The notes: a model not told the origin generated them from the letters alone. DNA of 64,000 bases from Lachnospiraceae bacterium (GCA_014804675.1 JAAUZH010000013.1:252733-316732); one strand, 5' to 3'; positions 53,058 to 63,085 are shown, counted from the stretch's first letter. Numbers and translations are program-made.

Positions 53058-54182
53058 TTATTTCATCAGGGCTTTGTCCATCATTTCTTCTGCTGCAGCA
53101 AGCTGCTTTTCACTCATGTCCTTTTCCTCTACATAAGTGTAAAAATCCCGAAACAGCTCAATTCCGCTTTTTTTCTTTCTGGTAATCTGCTGCCTTCTTT
53201 GGTTAACATTCGCTAACTCTTTTTCCTTTAATATAATTTCCATGGCATTAGGATATACGCTGCGAAGCACTGCCATTGGCTCCATAAGGGCTTCCTCATT
53301 GGTAAGCACCGCCCGGATATAATCCTCTCTGTTTTCCAGGGCTGCAATCTGCTCCTTAGTAAGCTCCCACAAATCCCCTTCCACGGTCCGCACCTGTCTT
53401 AAGGGCTTTAAGGGCACCTTTTTTACCACTACCTCTCCCGGCTTTAAAAGCTCCACCAGCTGTACGGTTTTGCTGCTGTTTTCCGAAAAGGAATAGGCAA
53501 GGGGCGATCCAGCATAATATACATGGTTTTTCCCTACCTTCTGTGCCTTATGGAGATGTCCTAATGCCACGTAATCAAATTCCTCAAAAAGGGCAGGAGA
53601 CACCATATCGATTCCGCCTACATATACGGTATTTTCCGATTCGGAAAGCTCAGGCTCACAGTTCTTTCCCCCTACAAAGTAATGGGTCATCAGCACATTC
53701 CGCTTCCCTTTGTCCAGAGAAACGGCTTCCTTCATGATTTTTTCCACGCCTTCCCCTTCCGTCCTTGCCTGAAGCTGTCCCGGTCTGACAAAGGGAAGCA
53801 GGAAAAAGTCCACCTCTCCGTATTCATCCTCTAAGGTTACCTGCTTCACCTGTCCTTCCCAGGTGCCTGCAATGTAAAGCCTGTTTTCTTCAAACAGTCT
53901 TCCCCCAAAGGAAAGCCGCTCCGGAGAATCGTGGTTGCCGCTTATGACCATGGTAACGATTCCCTCCTTGACACAGGCGGTAAGAAACTCGTCAAAAACC
54001 GTTACCGCCTCTGTAGAAGGAATGCTCCTGTCATAAATATCCCCTGCCAGCAAAAGCACATCCACCTGCTCCTTTCTGGCAATCTCCAGTATTTGATTCA
54101 ATATATATGCCTGATCCTCATACAAGGGAAATTCATACATGGTCTTTCCAATATGAAGATCTGCCGTATGTAATAATTTCAT
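53058..54182 (-). CDS. sbcD: SbcD, Mre11-type nuclease subunit
   Basis: About 374 residues from ATG 54182. The phosphodiesterase motifs are complete: TADLHIGK, LLLAGDIYDR, VISGNHDSPERLSF, and later ALGHLHKAQKV with the closing YAGSPLAYSFSE. It cuts DNA hairpins with SbcC. AAGGG lies 6 nt before the chosen ATG. A longer frame adds MDWDEKGKE, which is the relic of the alpha-amylase gene upstream rather than SbcD. This is the first gene of sbcD-sbcC-prsA-like. Confidence 0.95.
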   Translation of the reverse strand: MKLLHTADLHIGKTMYEFPLYEDQAYILNQILEIARKEQVDVLLLAGDIYDRSIPSTEAVTVFDEFLTACVKEGIVTMVISGNHDSPERLSFGGRLFEENRLYIAGTWEGQVKQVTLEDEYGEVDFFLLPFVRPGQLQARTEGEGVEKIMKEAVSLDKGKRNVLMTHYFVGGKNCEPELSESENTVYVGGIDMVSPALFEEFDYVALGHLHKAQKVGKNHVYYAGSPLAYSFSENSSKTVQLVELLKPGEVVVKKVPLKPLRQVRTVEGDLWELTKEQIAALENREDYIRAVLTNEEALMEPMAVLRSVYPNAMEIILKEKELANVNQRRQQITRKKKSGIELFRDFYTYVEEKDMSEKQLAAAEEMMDKALMK

Positions 54183-54421
54183 TTCCTTCCCTTTTTCATC
54201 CCAGTCCACTCCGTCAAAGCAGGTCCAGTCCCATTGAAACTCCGAATAAGCGCCTTTGCCGTTTCAACTTCATCTGCACCCATCTATGATTCAGAACTAT
54301 ATCTCTAGCCCCCAAATGCCTGCCTTCTGCAGTTTCCGGATAGCCTGTATGTACTCTTTCTTCGTTCCATATTTAGTAGGTATGGTGTCCTTCTGGTAAA
54401 ATTAGACACCATAACCTACAT
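54183..54421 (-). pseudogene. Remnant of a cytoplasmic alpha-amylase gene
   Basis: Broken minus-strand fragments match the GH13 alpha-amylase (AmyA type) in order. VGYGV is followed by a stop, then IPTKYGTKKEYIQAIRKLQ, then after a frameshift DIVLNH and MGADEVETAK. A large deletion follows, then YSEFQWDWTCFDGVDWDEK just before sbcD. The usual gene has these as PTKYG, NHRMGADE and YSDF-W-W-HFDGVDWDE. At least one frameshift, two stop codons and two deletions are visible, so it is non-functional. Confidence 0.85.
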
Positions 54422-54481
54422 CCCGATTTGACGGATTTTGCAATATTTTCACGTCTCCTACAACAGTTTACCACATGGAGA

Positions 54482-54509
54482 AGAAAAAAACAGGATTTTT
54501 CTCCTGTTT
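54482..54509 (-). terminator. Intrinsic terminator after the multi-PAS kinase
   Basis: 8-bp stem AAACAGGA/TCCTGTTT with a 6-nt loop and a T-run TTTTTTT on the minus strand, about 150 bp beyond the stop codon of the kinase ending at 54657. The stretch between this and the kinase is A/T-rich and no gene was seen in it. Confidence 0.75.
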
Positions 54510-54656
54510 CTCTTAAAAAATGGTTTGATGGGATGGCATGGGGCGGACAGCTCTGCAGCTTCTAAATCAATTTTCGCTTCAATCACTGCCGCCTTCCCAT
54601 TTCTCTTTCGTCACCCGCTGTTTCAAATCCTATTCTCATACAAATTCGTTGTCTGT

Positions 54657-57419
54657 TTAATCCAATATCTTCTCCAGTGTATCAAAAAGTTTTTCCACAT
54701 CAATAGGCTTTGCTATATGCCCATTCATTCCGCATTTCAAAGCCTCCTGCCTATCTTCTTCAAACGCATTTGCTGTCATGGCTATAATTGGTATTGTTGC
54801 CAGCTCTTTATTGTCCAGCTTTCGGATTGCCTTGGTAGCTTCATAGCCGTTCATTACCGGCATCTGAACATCCATCAGCACCAGCTTATAATATCCCGGC
54901 TTGGATTTTCTTAACATCTCCACGGCAATCTGTCCATTTCTTGCAACATCCGTGTCAAATCCCGCATCACCTAAAATCGCTACGGCAATTTCCTGATTCA
55001 ATTCCACATCTTCCGCCAGCAGGATCCGTCCTGTAAGATGTTTTTCCGATTCTTTGCCGCTTTTCTTTTCCTTCCTTTCCTCTGTGCTTATCTTTTCTCC
55101 CAAATGCAGGCGGAAGGTAACGGAAACGATAACCTTGGTGCCGATACCCTGTTCGCTTTTTACTTCAATGGAGCCGCCCATCATGTCTACGATATTTTTC
55201 GTAATGGCCATCCCCAGACCTGTCCCCTGAATCCCGCTAATCGTAGAGTTCTTTTCTCTCTCGAAAGGTTCAAAAATATGAGATACGAATTCCTCACTCA
55301 TACCATTTCCGTTATCCTCTACGCAAAATTCATAGTTTGCATGACCAGCAGGCACTCCGGATTTTTCCTTGACCTTCATACTGACAATTCCTCCCTCATT
55401 GGTATATTTAACGGAATTGCTAAGCAGGTTCAAAAGCACCTGATTCAGCCTCAGCTTGTCGCAATAAAATTCCTCATGTTGAACATCCTCCGAATCAATA
55501 TGAAGCTCCAGCTGTCTGGCAAGGACATCTGCCTGTAAAATATTGCGCAGCCCGTGCAAAATCTCCTTCAGACTGCACGGCTTCTCCTCTAACTGAATCT
55601 TACCGCTTTCGATACGGCTCATATCCAGCACATCATTGATCAGGCTCAGCAGATGATTCCCCGATGCCATGATCTTTTTCAGATATTCCTCTATCTGTTC
55701 CTTATTATCAATATGGGAAAGAGCCAGGGATGTAAAGCCCACGATGGCATTCATCGGAGTCCGGATATCATGAGACATATTGGAAAGAAATGCACTTTTT
55801 GCCTTATTGGCTTTATTTGCCTGCAAAAGCGCTTCTTCCAGCATATTTTTCTTTTCCATTTCATTGCGGATTTCCTCATCTACGCTGCGGAATCCTATGA
55901 CAATGCCCTGATTGCCTTCCCATACTCCAGCAGGCACGACTCTCACTTGGTAGTATTTCATCTCGTTGTCAAAGAAAGTACGATAGTTCACATAATACAA
56001 TTTCTTTTCTGTCAGCTCTTCCTTCAGCCACTCCCGCCTGAAAGCCTGACGCAGCATTTCCCTGTCATCCTCATAAACAAACTTCTGTATATAAAACTCC
56101 AGACTTTCTTCCAGGGATATATTTCCCAGAAAAGCAGAATCAAACATAAAACGGTACTCATCATCAATCCGCAGGGGCATACCGGCACCTGTATCAAGGT
56201 CGAAGTAGCAGACAAGATTGTAATCTATGCCCAGCGCCTGAATCAATTCCATATGATGTTTATCCTTTTTACTCCGTTCCTGATGTTCCTTTATCTTTTG
56301 AGTAGTACAATCTAAAAGGAAACGCTGATAGAACAGCTCGCCATTTTCTTTCATGAGCTTGATATTGCCCATTACGTGCAATATTTCTCCACTGTCGTGT
56401 TGTACACGATACTCTACCGTGACACTGTCACCCTCTTTTTTCAGTTCTTCCATAGCCTTCAGAATCTTTGGCTTATCTTGCTCCATGACGGATGATGCCA
56501 CCATATCAAAGCCTTTGCTCATCAATTCATCCTGGGATCTATATCCCAAAATCCGAAGGGCAGCTTTGTTTATTCTGATAAGACGTGTTCCATCCAGTGT
56601 ATGGCACATGACTCCGCAATCCATGCCGGTAAAAATGACTTCCAAAATACGGTTCTTCTTTATGATTTCCGCTTCATAATTGCGTTCCTGTGTCACATCA
56701 ATTGCCACACCTACAGTTCCCATAACGCTTCCGTCCAGATCATACAATGGGGATTTGTAGGTAGTAAGCATCCGAGTCCCTTCTCCGGTTTTAATAACTT
56801 CTCCGGATACACAGGTCTCTCTCTTGTTCATGACTTCAAGCTCTGATTCGATACAGGCAGGGTCGTCCTCTTCCACGTCCCAGATATAAGCATGTGTCCT
56901 TCCTTCCACCTGTTGTTTTGTCTTATTGACCGTTTTACAGAAGCTGTCGTTTACCTTTTTATGTATGCCTTCTTTATCCTTATACCAGATCATGTTGGGA
57001 GTATTGTTAATGACAGCCTCCAAATACTGCTCAGTCTGCCAGAAATCCTTCCTGAGCTTACAATCCTGCTGCCACCTGAAAAAACGAAAGCGTATTTCCT
57101 CATCCTCCATGGACATGGTCCATATATCCTTAATTTCGGACAAATAATCTGACACTAACGGCACCTGCTCTTTATTGGCAAGCAGAATAAGCTCAGCATC
57201 CCCCTTCTTTTCTGTAACAAGCGTCTGTAAAGCTTCTCCAACATCCATATCCTGTAAATAAGCAAAGATTACATCAGCTTTGGATATTAACGGTGTTTCA
57301 AGCTTAATCCCTTCAGAAAACTCGTGTGTAAAATGTTCAAACGGCGACATTTCCTTTATTATTTCAAATGCCCTGTTCTTAACTCCTACTAAAAAGAAAT
57401 GAATATGGCAATGATACAT
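54657..57419 (-). CDS. Cytoplasmic multi-PAS hybrid histidine kinase
   Basis: 920 residues, no transmembrane helix. A divergent N-terminal domain (about 1-115, possibly receiver-like) is followed by two PAS domains (TPNMIWYKDKEGIHKKVN; DCGVMCHTLDGTRLIRINKAA) and a third PAS-like segment. HisKA has SHDIRTPMNAI. The HATPase has NLLSNSVKYT, DNGNGM and GTGLGM. A C-terminal receiver has its phospho-Asp in LVLMDVQMP and KPI. Start: ATG 57419 with GGAGG at about 10-nt spacing; an in-frame ATG upstream is unlikely. No response regulator with an output domain is adjacent, and no Hpt was seen, so the downstream relay is unknown. Confidence 0.92.
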   Translation of the reverse strand: MYHCHIHFFLVGVKNRAFEIIKEMSPFEHFTHEFSEGIKLETPLISKADVIFAYLQDMDVGEALQTLVTEKKGDAELILLANKEQVPLVSDYLSEIKDIWTMSMEDEEIRFRFFRWQQDCKLRKDFWQTEQYLEAVINNTPNMIWYKDKEGIHKKVNDSFCKTVNKTKQQVEGRTHAYIWDVEEDDPACIESELEVMNKRETCVSGEVIKTGEGTRMLTTYKSPLYDLDGSVMGTVGVAIDVTQERNYEAEIIKKNRILEVIFTGMDCGVMCHTLDGTRLIRINKAALRILGYRSQDELMSKGFDMVASSVMEQDKPKILKAMEELKKEGDSVTVEYRVQHDSGEILHVMGNIKLMKENGELFYQRFLLDCTTQKIKEHQERSKKDKHHMELIQALGIDYNLVCYFDLDTGAGMPLRIDDEYRFMFDSAFLGNISLEESLEFYIQKFVYEDDREMLRQAFRREWLKEELTEKKLYYVNYRTFFDNEMKYYQVRVVPAGVWEGNQGIVIGFRSVDEEIRNEMEKKNMLEEALLQANKANKAKSAFLSNMSHDIRTPMNAIVGFTSLALSHIDNKEQIEEYLKKIMASGNHLLSLINDVLDMSRIESGKIQLEEKPCSLKEILHGLRNILQADVLARQLELHIDSEDVQHEEFYCDKLRLNQVLLNLLSNSVKYTNEGGIVSMKVKEKSGVPAGHANYEFCVEDNGNGMSEEFVSHIFEPFEREKNSTISGIQGTGLGMAITKNIVDMMGGSIEVKSEQGIGTKVIVSVTFRLHLGEKISTEERKEKKSGKESEKHLTGRILLAEDVELNQEIAVAILGDAGFDTDVARNGQIAVEMLRKSKPGYYKLVLMDVQMPVMNGYEATKAIRKLDNKELATIPIIAMTANAFEEDRQEALKCGMNGHIAKPIDVEKLFDTLEKILD

Positions 57420-57574
57420 ATATTTGTTTCCTCCCTGTATCTTACAAGTCAATTTACCTATATTATATTCTAGCAAGCGTGTGAATTCATGTCAATATTT
57501 TGGATACCATGCATATCCTTGCCAACAAGGCCATTTACTATCCCTGGAAATCAGGAACGTACGGGCTTACCATA

Positions 57575-58342
57575 TTACACCGATTCATCAATGCTTCCCC
57601 CCGCCGCTTCTACAGGCGCTTCCATTACAGGGACCGGCATTTCCGTTCCGGAAAGCTCAAGAGATACACCGCTGGAAGCAGCAGCCTGCCTTTCTTTCTC
57701 AAGTTTCCCAAAAAGAGCCTTTAAATACTTCATATCGGCTTCCATAATTTCCCGCAGCTCTTTGGACCTGTGCTTTTTCTTTAAAAGCTCCAGATCAGCC
57801 GGGTCCATATCCTCCCTTACCGTCTCTGTCAATTCTTCCAGCCCGTTTTCATTTTCCAGCTCCCTAATAGCCTCTTCCATTTCCCTCATAAGCGCCTTTG
57901 CTTCTTTGCTGTCTAATTCAAAGCCGTCCTGTATTTCCATGTCCTCAAAGCTTTCCTTTTCCTCAAGCTCCCCCTGGCATATGCCGCCGGATTTTTTTGC
58001 TCTTTCTTCCTCTTCCAAATGCTTTACCCTCTTTTGGGCAATCCTTACCATCTGATCCGCATGGATGATGGCGCTGTTCACCTCGCTGTCATCATACTCG
58101 CCGCATCTAAGCTTTTTACGAAGGTTTGCTGCCTCGCTTCGGGCCATTGTTATTACCATTCTTGCGCTGCCGGCTGTCTTTGCAGCCATAAGCTGGGAAG
58201 AAATCCTCTTATATTTATATTGCAGCCGTTTTGTCTTTTTTACGCTTGGCTTGCTGACCGTTATGCTGCCTGCCACAGTTCCATCTGGGTTTTTAAAAGT
58301 ATACCTTTCCACATTTGAATTGCCGATTCCCATCATGCCCAT
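57575..58342 (-). CDS. Unknown charged helical protein, 255 aa
   Basis: No recognised family. The start has MGMMGIGNSNVERYTFKNPDG (a short beta-like stretch), then a long Lys/Arg-rich helix region (KKTKRLQYKYKRISSQLMAAKTAGSARMVITMARSEAANLRKKL), then acidic coiled-coil-like parts, and a Pro/Ala/Val-rich tail (PVPVMEAPVEAAGG). It is likely cytoplasmic and possibly a structural or regulatory protein. ATG 58342 has AGGAGG at 8-nt spacing; an ATG at 58414 without a site was rejected. It lies between the kinase and another unknown gene. Confidence 0.65.
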   Translation of the reverse strand: MGMMGIGNSNVERYTFKNPDGTVAGSITVSKPSVKKTKRLQYKYKRISSQLMAAKTAGSARMVITMARSEAANLRKKLRCGEYDDSEVNSAIIHADQMVRIAQKRVKHLEEEERAKKSGGICQGELEEKESFEDMEIQDGFELDSKEAKALMREMEEAIRELENENGLEELTETVREDMDPADLELLKKKHRSKELREIMEADMKYLKALFGKLEKERQAAASSGVSLELSGTEMPVPVMEAPVEAAGGSIDESV

Positions 58343-58452
58343 ACCATTCTCCTCCTTGATCCATGTAATATTGAGCGTATTGAATAATTTTTTGCTTACT
58401 TTAAATATCGGCATTTTATCATAAAAAATGAATTTATATCCATCCTGTAAAA

Positions 58453-58493
58453 AAATCAGGAAAGTGTCTAAAGAACAGCCACTTTCCTGATTT
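58453..58493 (-). terminator. Intrinsic terminator after the 141-aa gene
   Basis: 14-bp stem (AAATCAGGAAAGTG with CACTTTCCTGATTT) with a 13-nt loop and, on the minus strand, TTTTTTT following. It lies 18 bp after the stop codon. Confidence 0.85.
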
Positions 58494-58510
58494 ATCAGGC
58501 TTTCACCTGA

Positions 58511-58936
58511 TTATAACCTTGTATGTATCAATTTTTTAATTGCATCTTCAATCTGCTTGTCTGTCATAAGGGACGCTTCACCTTCTATTTTAGAAAGCTT
58601 CATCAAGTCATCATTATTTAATGTGATCACATGCTCCTTCTCACTCTCCGGCTTCGGAATCACATATTGATCCATTTCTTTTTCCAGTTCATTCAACTGA
58701 CGCATGATGCTTGTAATCTGACTTTTTCCCAGACTCACTGCCTCGGTCAGTTCATCATAATTTTCCATTATCCTCTGGCATTCTGGAATATCTGCATATA
58801 TTTCTTCCGGATTGCTCATAATCCCTGATTCATTACCGTTTCCATAAACATATCGGTTATCTTTGATATTCCTGTCCAGAAAATTCAATGTTTGTGTGAT
58901 TTTTCCACCTTCAACTGTTATGATCAGTTTTGCCAT
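58511..58936 (-). CDS. Unknown protein, 141 aa
   Basis: No recognised family. MAKLIITVEGGKITQTLNFLDRNIKD... then coiled-coil-like YDELTEAVSLGKSQITSIMRQLNELEKEMDQ and a C-terminal helix LMTDKQIEDAIKKLIHTRL. It is soluble and polar. It has its own promoter at 59036-59065 and a terminator, so it is a monocistronic unit; ATG 58936 is supported by AGGAGAGAG-like spacing. Function unknown. Confidence 0.65.
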   Translation of the reverse strand: MAKLIITVEGGKITQTLNFLDRNIKDNRYVYGNGNESGIMSNPEEIYADIPECQRIMENYDELTEAVSLGKSQITSIMRQLNELEKEMDQYVIPKPESEKEHVITLNNDDLMKLSKIEGEASLMTDKQIEDAIKKLIHTRL

Positions 58937-59035
58937 AATCCTCTCTCCTTTATCATGCTTTCATTTGAATGGGATGGCATGAAAATAAAAAATGCTATGC
59001 TGTTACCCATACCATCTTCTTCCTATGATGGGTAA

Positions 59036-59065
59036 ATTATACCATAAATCATTTCGATAATTCAA
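59036..59065 (-). promoter_or_regulatory. Promoter of the 141-aa gene
   Basis: Minus strand: -35 TTGAAT, 18-bp spacer, -10 TATAAT, about 100 bp before the start codon. The -35 lies inside the last codons of the subtilase gene. Confidence 0.7.
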
Positions 59066-60828
59066 TAAGAACCCGACAGACTATTTTCGACGCACAGCGC
59101 CCCATACCCCACTCTTTCATTAGGATAACTCATATTCTCAAACAGCGGCAAAGCCCCCCGCCGAAGCACTGCCTTCATCTTCTCCCCATACAGATAAGGG
59201 TCATTCCCCCGGACAAGCCCCCATTCCATCAAAAGGGCTGCTGCTCCCGTCACAAAGGGTGTGGCAAAAGAAGTGCCCGTAACGGCTTGCGTTCCGGTTG
59301 GGGTGGCTGCCAAAATCCCCACTCCCGGCGCAACAAGGTCCGGCTTTGTGCTTCCGATCAGGCCGGCTGCCTGTTCTACATAGCCCCTGCCGGAAAAATC
59401 CGCATAAGCACGGTATCTTGCATCATAGGCTCCAACCGTAATGATTTTCCCCGCCGTGGAAGGAATGGTCAGGGTGCGAAGAGTGCTGGGGGTGAGAAAT
59501 CTGGTAGCGCTGCCTCTTACAGTAGAGCTTGGCATATACAGCTTGTATTCTCCTACTACGATTTTTCTCGGAAGAAAGGTGACCTTCCAGATACCGTTAG
59601 GGATATAGTTATCCCTTGGAAGAAAATCCAGAAAAATTTCCTGATTTACCCCATATGGTTTTGGAACTCCTATAAAAAGCAGCAGCTCTGTTTCAGTCAG
59701 CCTTCTTCTCTGTGTGCCCGTTTCATTCAGATTGATTATGATGGACTCCAAAGATGGAGCCGTAAGCTCAATAGAAAAATCATCCACATAATTTTTCCAT
59801 ATTTGCAGGTTAAAGCTTCTTTCATATTCCCCTATGGAAAACTCAATTACCTGGTTTTCTGTACTTCCCGGAAATCTGCCCGATACATGGCCGGAGGCAG
59901 CTCCTTCATTTCCGCTTCCTACGCATATGACCGTCCTTCCTATTTCCGAAACATTGTCTAAAAACCGCTCCACCAAAGACGTACCATCATGGGAACCATA
60001 GGTGTTGCCAAAGCTTAAGTTTATTGCTATCGGCATTTTTAAAGCCATTGCTTTCATGACCACATAATGAAATGCCCGCATTAAGTTAGTTGTCATGGGA
60101 AAGCTGTTCTGACCTTTTGTATCCAGCTTGACGATAATAAGCTGGCTTTCTGTGGCAGCCCCTTGAAGCAGAATATCGTTTTCATTGGCTGTTCCGCCTG
60201 CCGTATTGGAATAGACCTTTCCTGCCGCAATGGAGGCAACTGCCGTACCATGCCCCGTAATGTCCCTGCTTGGCACGATTTCATTTCCCTCCTGTCTTGT
60301 CTGGGCGCTTAATGCCTGATTGATTTCCTCTGCCGTAAATTCCCGCCCCAGGGACTGGTCAAATAAATACAGGATTCTGGTAGAGCCGTCAGCATTCCGG
60401 AAGCTGCTGTTATAGATGTCAATGCCCGAATCAATTACTCCAATCAACACTCCTCTTCCCGTCAGATTAGGCGCCCCCACCGTAACAGAAGTAATGCAGG
60501 AAGCAATATTCCCTTCATAATCACTGGGATAAATGCTTTTTGGCTTTTCTACAAATTCTATTTCTTCCATGGCAGCCAAAGGCTCAATAAAAGACTCCGG
60601 CAGGGTAATGATCCCATACCCCGCAATCAGTTCTTCCACCTGAATCTGCTCGCTATTGAGCGCAGAGATATCACCGTGATATTTTACAATGACCTCCCAA
60701 ATCGGTTCTGCTTCTCTTTCTATGATTCCATCCCGCAGAATGGGGGATTTTTCCAGCTCCGCTTCTGTAGCCGAAAGACTTAAATTCAAAAGGTTTTCCA
60801 CCTTTTCACTTTGATTTTCATCTGGCAT
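59062..60828 (-). CDS. Subtilisin-like serine protease (S8 family, clostridial Csp-like)
   Basis: 588 residues. The catalytic Asp lies in GVLIGVIDSGID, the His in DITGHGTAVASIAAG and the Ser in GTSFATPFVTGAAALL; all are present. A propeptide-like N-terminal region (about 1-110) and the insertion between His and Ser, with a jelly-roll-type stretch, fit the clostridial CspB-like group. No signal peptide is visible, so it may be cytoplasmic or act inside spores or be released by lysis. The role may be in spore germination, but no Csp-specific partner (SleC) lies nearby. CGGAG at 9-nt spacing supports ATG 60828. Confidence 0.92.
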   Translation of the reverse strand: MPDENQSEKVENLLNLSLSATEAELEKSPILRDGIIEREAEPIWEVIVKYHGDISALNSEQIQVEELIAGYGIITLPESFIEPLAAMEEIEFVEKPKSIYPSDYEGNIASCITSVTVGAPNLTGRGVLIGVIDSGIDIYNSSFRNADGSTRILYLFDQSLGREFTAEEINQALSAQTRQEGNEIVPSRDITGHGTAVASIAAGKVYSNTAGGTANENDILLQGAATESQLIIVKLDTKGQNSFPMTTNLMRAFHYVVMKAMALKMPIAINLSFGNTYGSHDGTSLVERFLDNVSEIGRTVICVGSGNEGAASGHVSGRFPGSTENQVIEFSIGEYERSFNLQIWKNYVDDFSIELTAPSLESIIINLNETGTQRRRLTETELLLFIGVPKPYGVNQEIFLDFLPRDNYIPNGIWKVTFLPRKIVVGEYKLYMPSSTVRGSATRFLTPSTLRTLTIPSTAGKIITVGAYDARYRAYADFSGRGYVEQAAGLIGSTKPDLVAPGVGILAATPTGTQAVTGTSFATPFVTGAAALLMEWGLVRGNDPYLYGEKMKAVLRRGALPLFENMSYPNERVGYGALCVENSLSGSY

Positions 60829-60982
60829 ATATAAAAACTCCGTTTTTTATCAGTCTATGATTTCCTGGCCATAAATAGACGATGAGGAACTAACGCAAGT
60901 ATTTATGATACAAAAAATTAACAATCTCTCTGCCAAATTTCTCCATTGAATAAAACATTTGGAACCTGTGCCCTAGGCATAC

Positions 60983-61018
60983 AAAAAGGAGCCGGACACA
61001 CATTTGTGCCCCGGCTCC
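60983..61018 (-). terminator. Intrinsic terminator of the chemotaxis operon
   Basis: 8-bp GC stem (GGAGCCGG with CCGGCTCC) and a 15-nt loop, followed on the minus strand by TTTTTG, about 30 bp after the mcp stop codon. Confidence 0.85.
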
Positions 61019-61045
61019 AAAATTTATTTTTTTGATTATTTTTGA

Positions 61046-62506
61046 TTAGTATTTTCCAAAACCATCTCCGAGAGAAATTACCTGCTCGTTTGCGCTTGCT
61101 ACAGAATCCTGTGAGGAGCTTCTGTAAGCGGAACCGCTGCCTGAACCCAGATTGTAGATAGAAAGCATCTCTCTCATTCTGGAAGCCTGGTTGGACAGTT
61201 CTTCACTGGCTGCTGCACATTCCTGGCTGGTAGCAGAGTTGGTCTGTACTACCTGTGATACCTGTGTGATTGCCTGCTCAATCTGTGCAACTGCAGTTGC
61301 CTGATAATTGGAGGATTCTGCAATGCCGTTAATGATTGCTTCACTTTCCTGTACAACCTTGGAAATTTCTTCCATGGCTTTTGCTGTTTCATCTGCAATC
61401 TTAGAACCTGCGTTTACTCTGTTAATGGATTCTTCTATTAATTCTGCTGTCTCACCGGATGCTGCCGCACTCTTAGCTGCCAGGCTTCTAACCTCTTCCG
61501 CAACAACTGCAAAGCCTTTTCCTGCCTCGCCTGCTCTTGCAGCTTCCACTGCTGCATTTAATGCAAGAATATTGGTCTGGAATGCAATATCGTCAATGGT
61601 CTTAATAATTTTTGAAATGCTCTCAGATGACTTATTGATATCCTGCATAGCAGTCATCATATCCTTCATCTGTGCGTTACCTCTTTGTACATCGGAAATT
61701 GCACGTGCTACCAGTCCTGCTGCAGAATTTGCCTCTTCTGCATTCTCTTTTGTCTTTTCTGCGATTTCATCGATAGAAGCTGTAATCTCTTCAATTGCAC
61801 TTGCCTGTTCAGTAGAACCCTGAGCCAACGCCTGACTTGCACTTGCTACCTGTGAAGAGCTTACTGTAACCTGAGAACCTGCATCACTGATATTGGATAA
61901 TGCATGCAGATTGTCATCTACCAGTTTCTTTAATGCGCCAGTCAGTACATCATCACTGGATTTCACATCAACCTGAACGGTAAGGTTGCCATTGGCTACC
62001 TCTTCAGCAATGCTTGCCTGATATTTCATGTTGTTGATTACCTTCATATACTCATCAACCAATTCACCAAACTCATCGTTATGGTATTTTACCATCTCAA
62101 CATCCACACGCCCTGCTGCAATCTCCCTTGCCGCCCGCGCCAGCTGTTCAACAGATTTGCTGATAAGCTTAATCAGGCTTGTGGACATGATCATGAGGAA
62201 GACTGCTGCTACCACCAGCATACCGATATTGAACAGTTCAGTGTTTTTTGCAAAGCTTTCAATCTTTGCCATTTCATCGGCCTGTTCCTCTGTTATGGCA
62301 TTCACTATAATTTCTGCTTTCTGCTCATCTGCGCCAACTTTTTCCATGCTGGTCTTAATCACTTCAAGCTGCTGTACCTCTATGACTTCTATCTGCTTTC
62401 TGATATTATTGATTGCGGCCGTTGCCAGCAATACGTTAATGATTAAAAATATTACAGGAATCGCAAAACCTATAATCATCTTTGTTTTTATCTTTACGTT
62501 ATTCAT
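61046..62506 (-). CDS. Methyl-accepting chemotaxis protein
   Basis: 486 residues. A first helix near the start ([23 protein letters not shown]) and a second (about 90-112) enclose a short periplasmic loop of about 55 residues. HAMP follows, then a long signalling coiled coil with the conserved hairpin tip [40 protein letters not shown]. It senses a ligand and controls CheA. The small sensor loop is unusual for ligand binding, suggesting an indirect or internal signal. ATG 62506 is chosen: the AGGAGAGG site overlaps the end of the cheW gene. It is third in cheA-cheW-mcp. Confidence 0.94.
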   Translation of the reverse strand: MNNVKIKTKMIIGFAIPVIFLIINVLLATAAINNIRKQIEVIEVQQLEVIKTSMEKVGADEQKAEIIVNAITEEQADEMAKIESFAKNTELFNIGMLVVAAVFLMIMSTSLIKLISKSVEQLARAAREIAAGRVDVEMVKYHNDEFGELVDEYMKVINNMKYQASIAEEVANGNLTVQVDVKSSDDVLTGALKKLVDDNLHALSNISDAGSQVTVSSSQVASASQALAQGSTEQASAIEEITASIDEIAEKTKENAEEANSAAGLVARAISDVQRGNAQMKDMMTAMQDINKSSESISKIIKTIDDIAFQTNILALNAAVEAARAGEAGKGFAVVAEEVRSLAAKSAAASGETAELIEESINRVNAGSKIADETAKAMEEISKVVQESEAIINGIAESSNYQATAVAQIEQAITQVSQVVQTNSATSQECAAASEELSNQASRMREMLSIYNLGSGSGSAYRSSSQDSVASANEQVISLGDGFGKY

Positions 62507-62510
62507 ATTC

Positions 62511-63059
62511 TTATACCTCTCCTTCTTCATCCATATTCATATCATTTGCCTGCTCTACAATTGATAAATCCTCATCATTTAATAATTTATCAGGGTCTAA
62601 CAGCAGTTTAACGGCATTTCCTACCTTACCGATACCATATACATATTTATTCTGAGCCTTATCCGCATGACCAATTTTGGGAGGCGGTAGTATATTATCT
62701 TCATTGATTTCAACCACCTCTGCAATTTTCTCCACAATCAATCCTACCACTGCGGCTTTTACCTTAATAACAATGATACATGTTCTGTCATTATATTCCA
62801 ATGGCTCCTGCTTAAATCGCAGTCTCACATCGATGACTGGAACAACCTTTCCCCGCAGATTAATCAGACCTTTGATATAATCCTCTGTTTCGGGAATTGC
62901 CGTGATTTCCTGCATTTGGATGATTTCATTCACATACTGAATTGCTAATCCAAAATACTCATTTCCGGATTTAAAGGTCATGTACTTTCCCTTTTCATTG
63001 TTATCCTCATCCGAAACGGAGCCGGCTGACAATCTCTTCAATTCGCTTGTTTCGTCCAT
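62511..63059 (-). CDS. cheW: Chemotaxis adaptor CheW
   Basis: 182 residues. Two SH3-like beta subdomains of CheW, with motifs [48 protein letters not shown] and [10 protein letters not shown], then [16 protein letters not shown] charged N-terminal tail (about 25 residues) and an acidic C-terminal tail ([14 protein letters not shown]) are extensions. It joins MCP to CheA. It starts 26 bp after cheA and ends 4 bp before the mcp start. Confidence 0.93.
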   Translation of the reverse strand: MDETSELKRLSAGSVSDEDNNEKGKYMTFKSGNEYFGLAIQYVNEIIQMQEITAIPETEDYIKGLINLRGKVVPVIDVRLRFKQEPLEYNDRTCIIVIKVKAAVVGLIVEKIAEVVEINEDNILPPPKIGHADKAQNKYVYGIGKVGNAVKLLLDPDKLLNDEDLSIVEQANDMNMDEEGEV

Positions 63060-63085
63060 ATTCTTACCGTTCCTTTCTCTATTTT

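Noticed and set aside
54183-54209. Upstream extension of SbcD by MDWDEKGKE
   Set aside because: These residues belong to the alpha-amylase relic (DGVDWDEK); the ribosome site and SbcD motif MKLLHTADLH point to ATG 54182.
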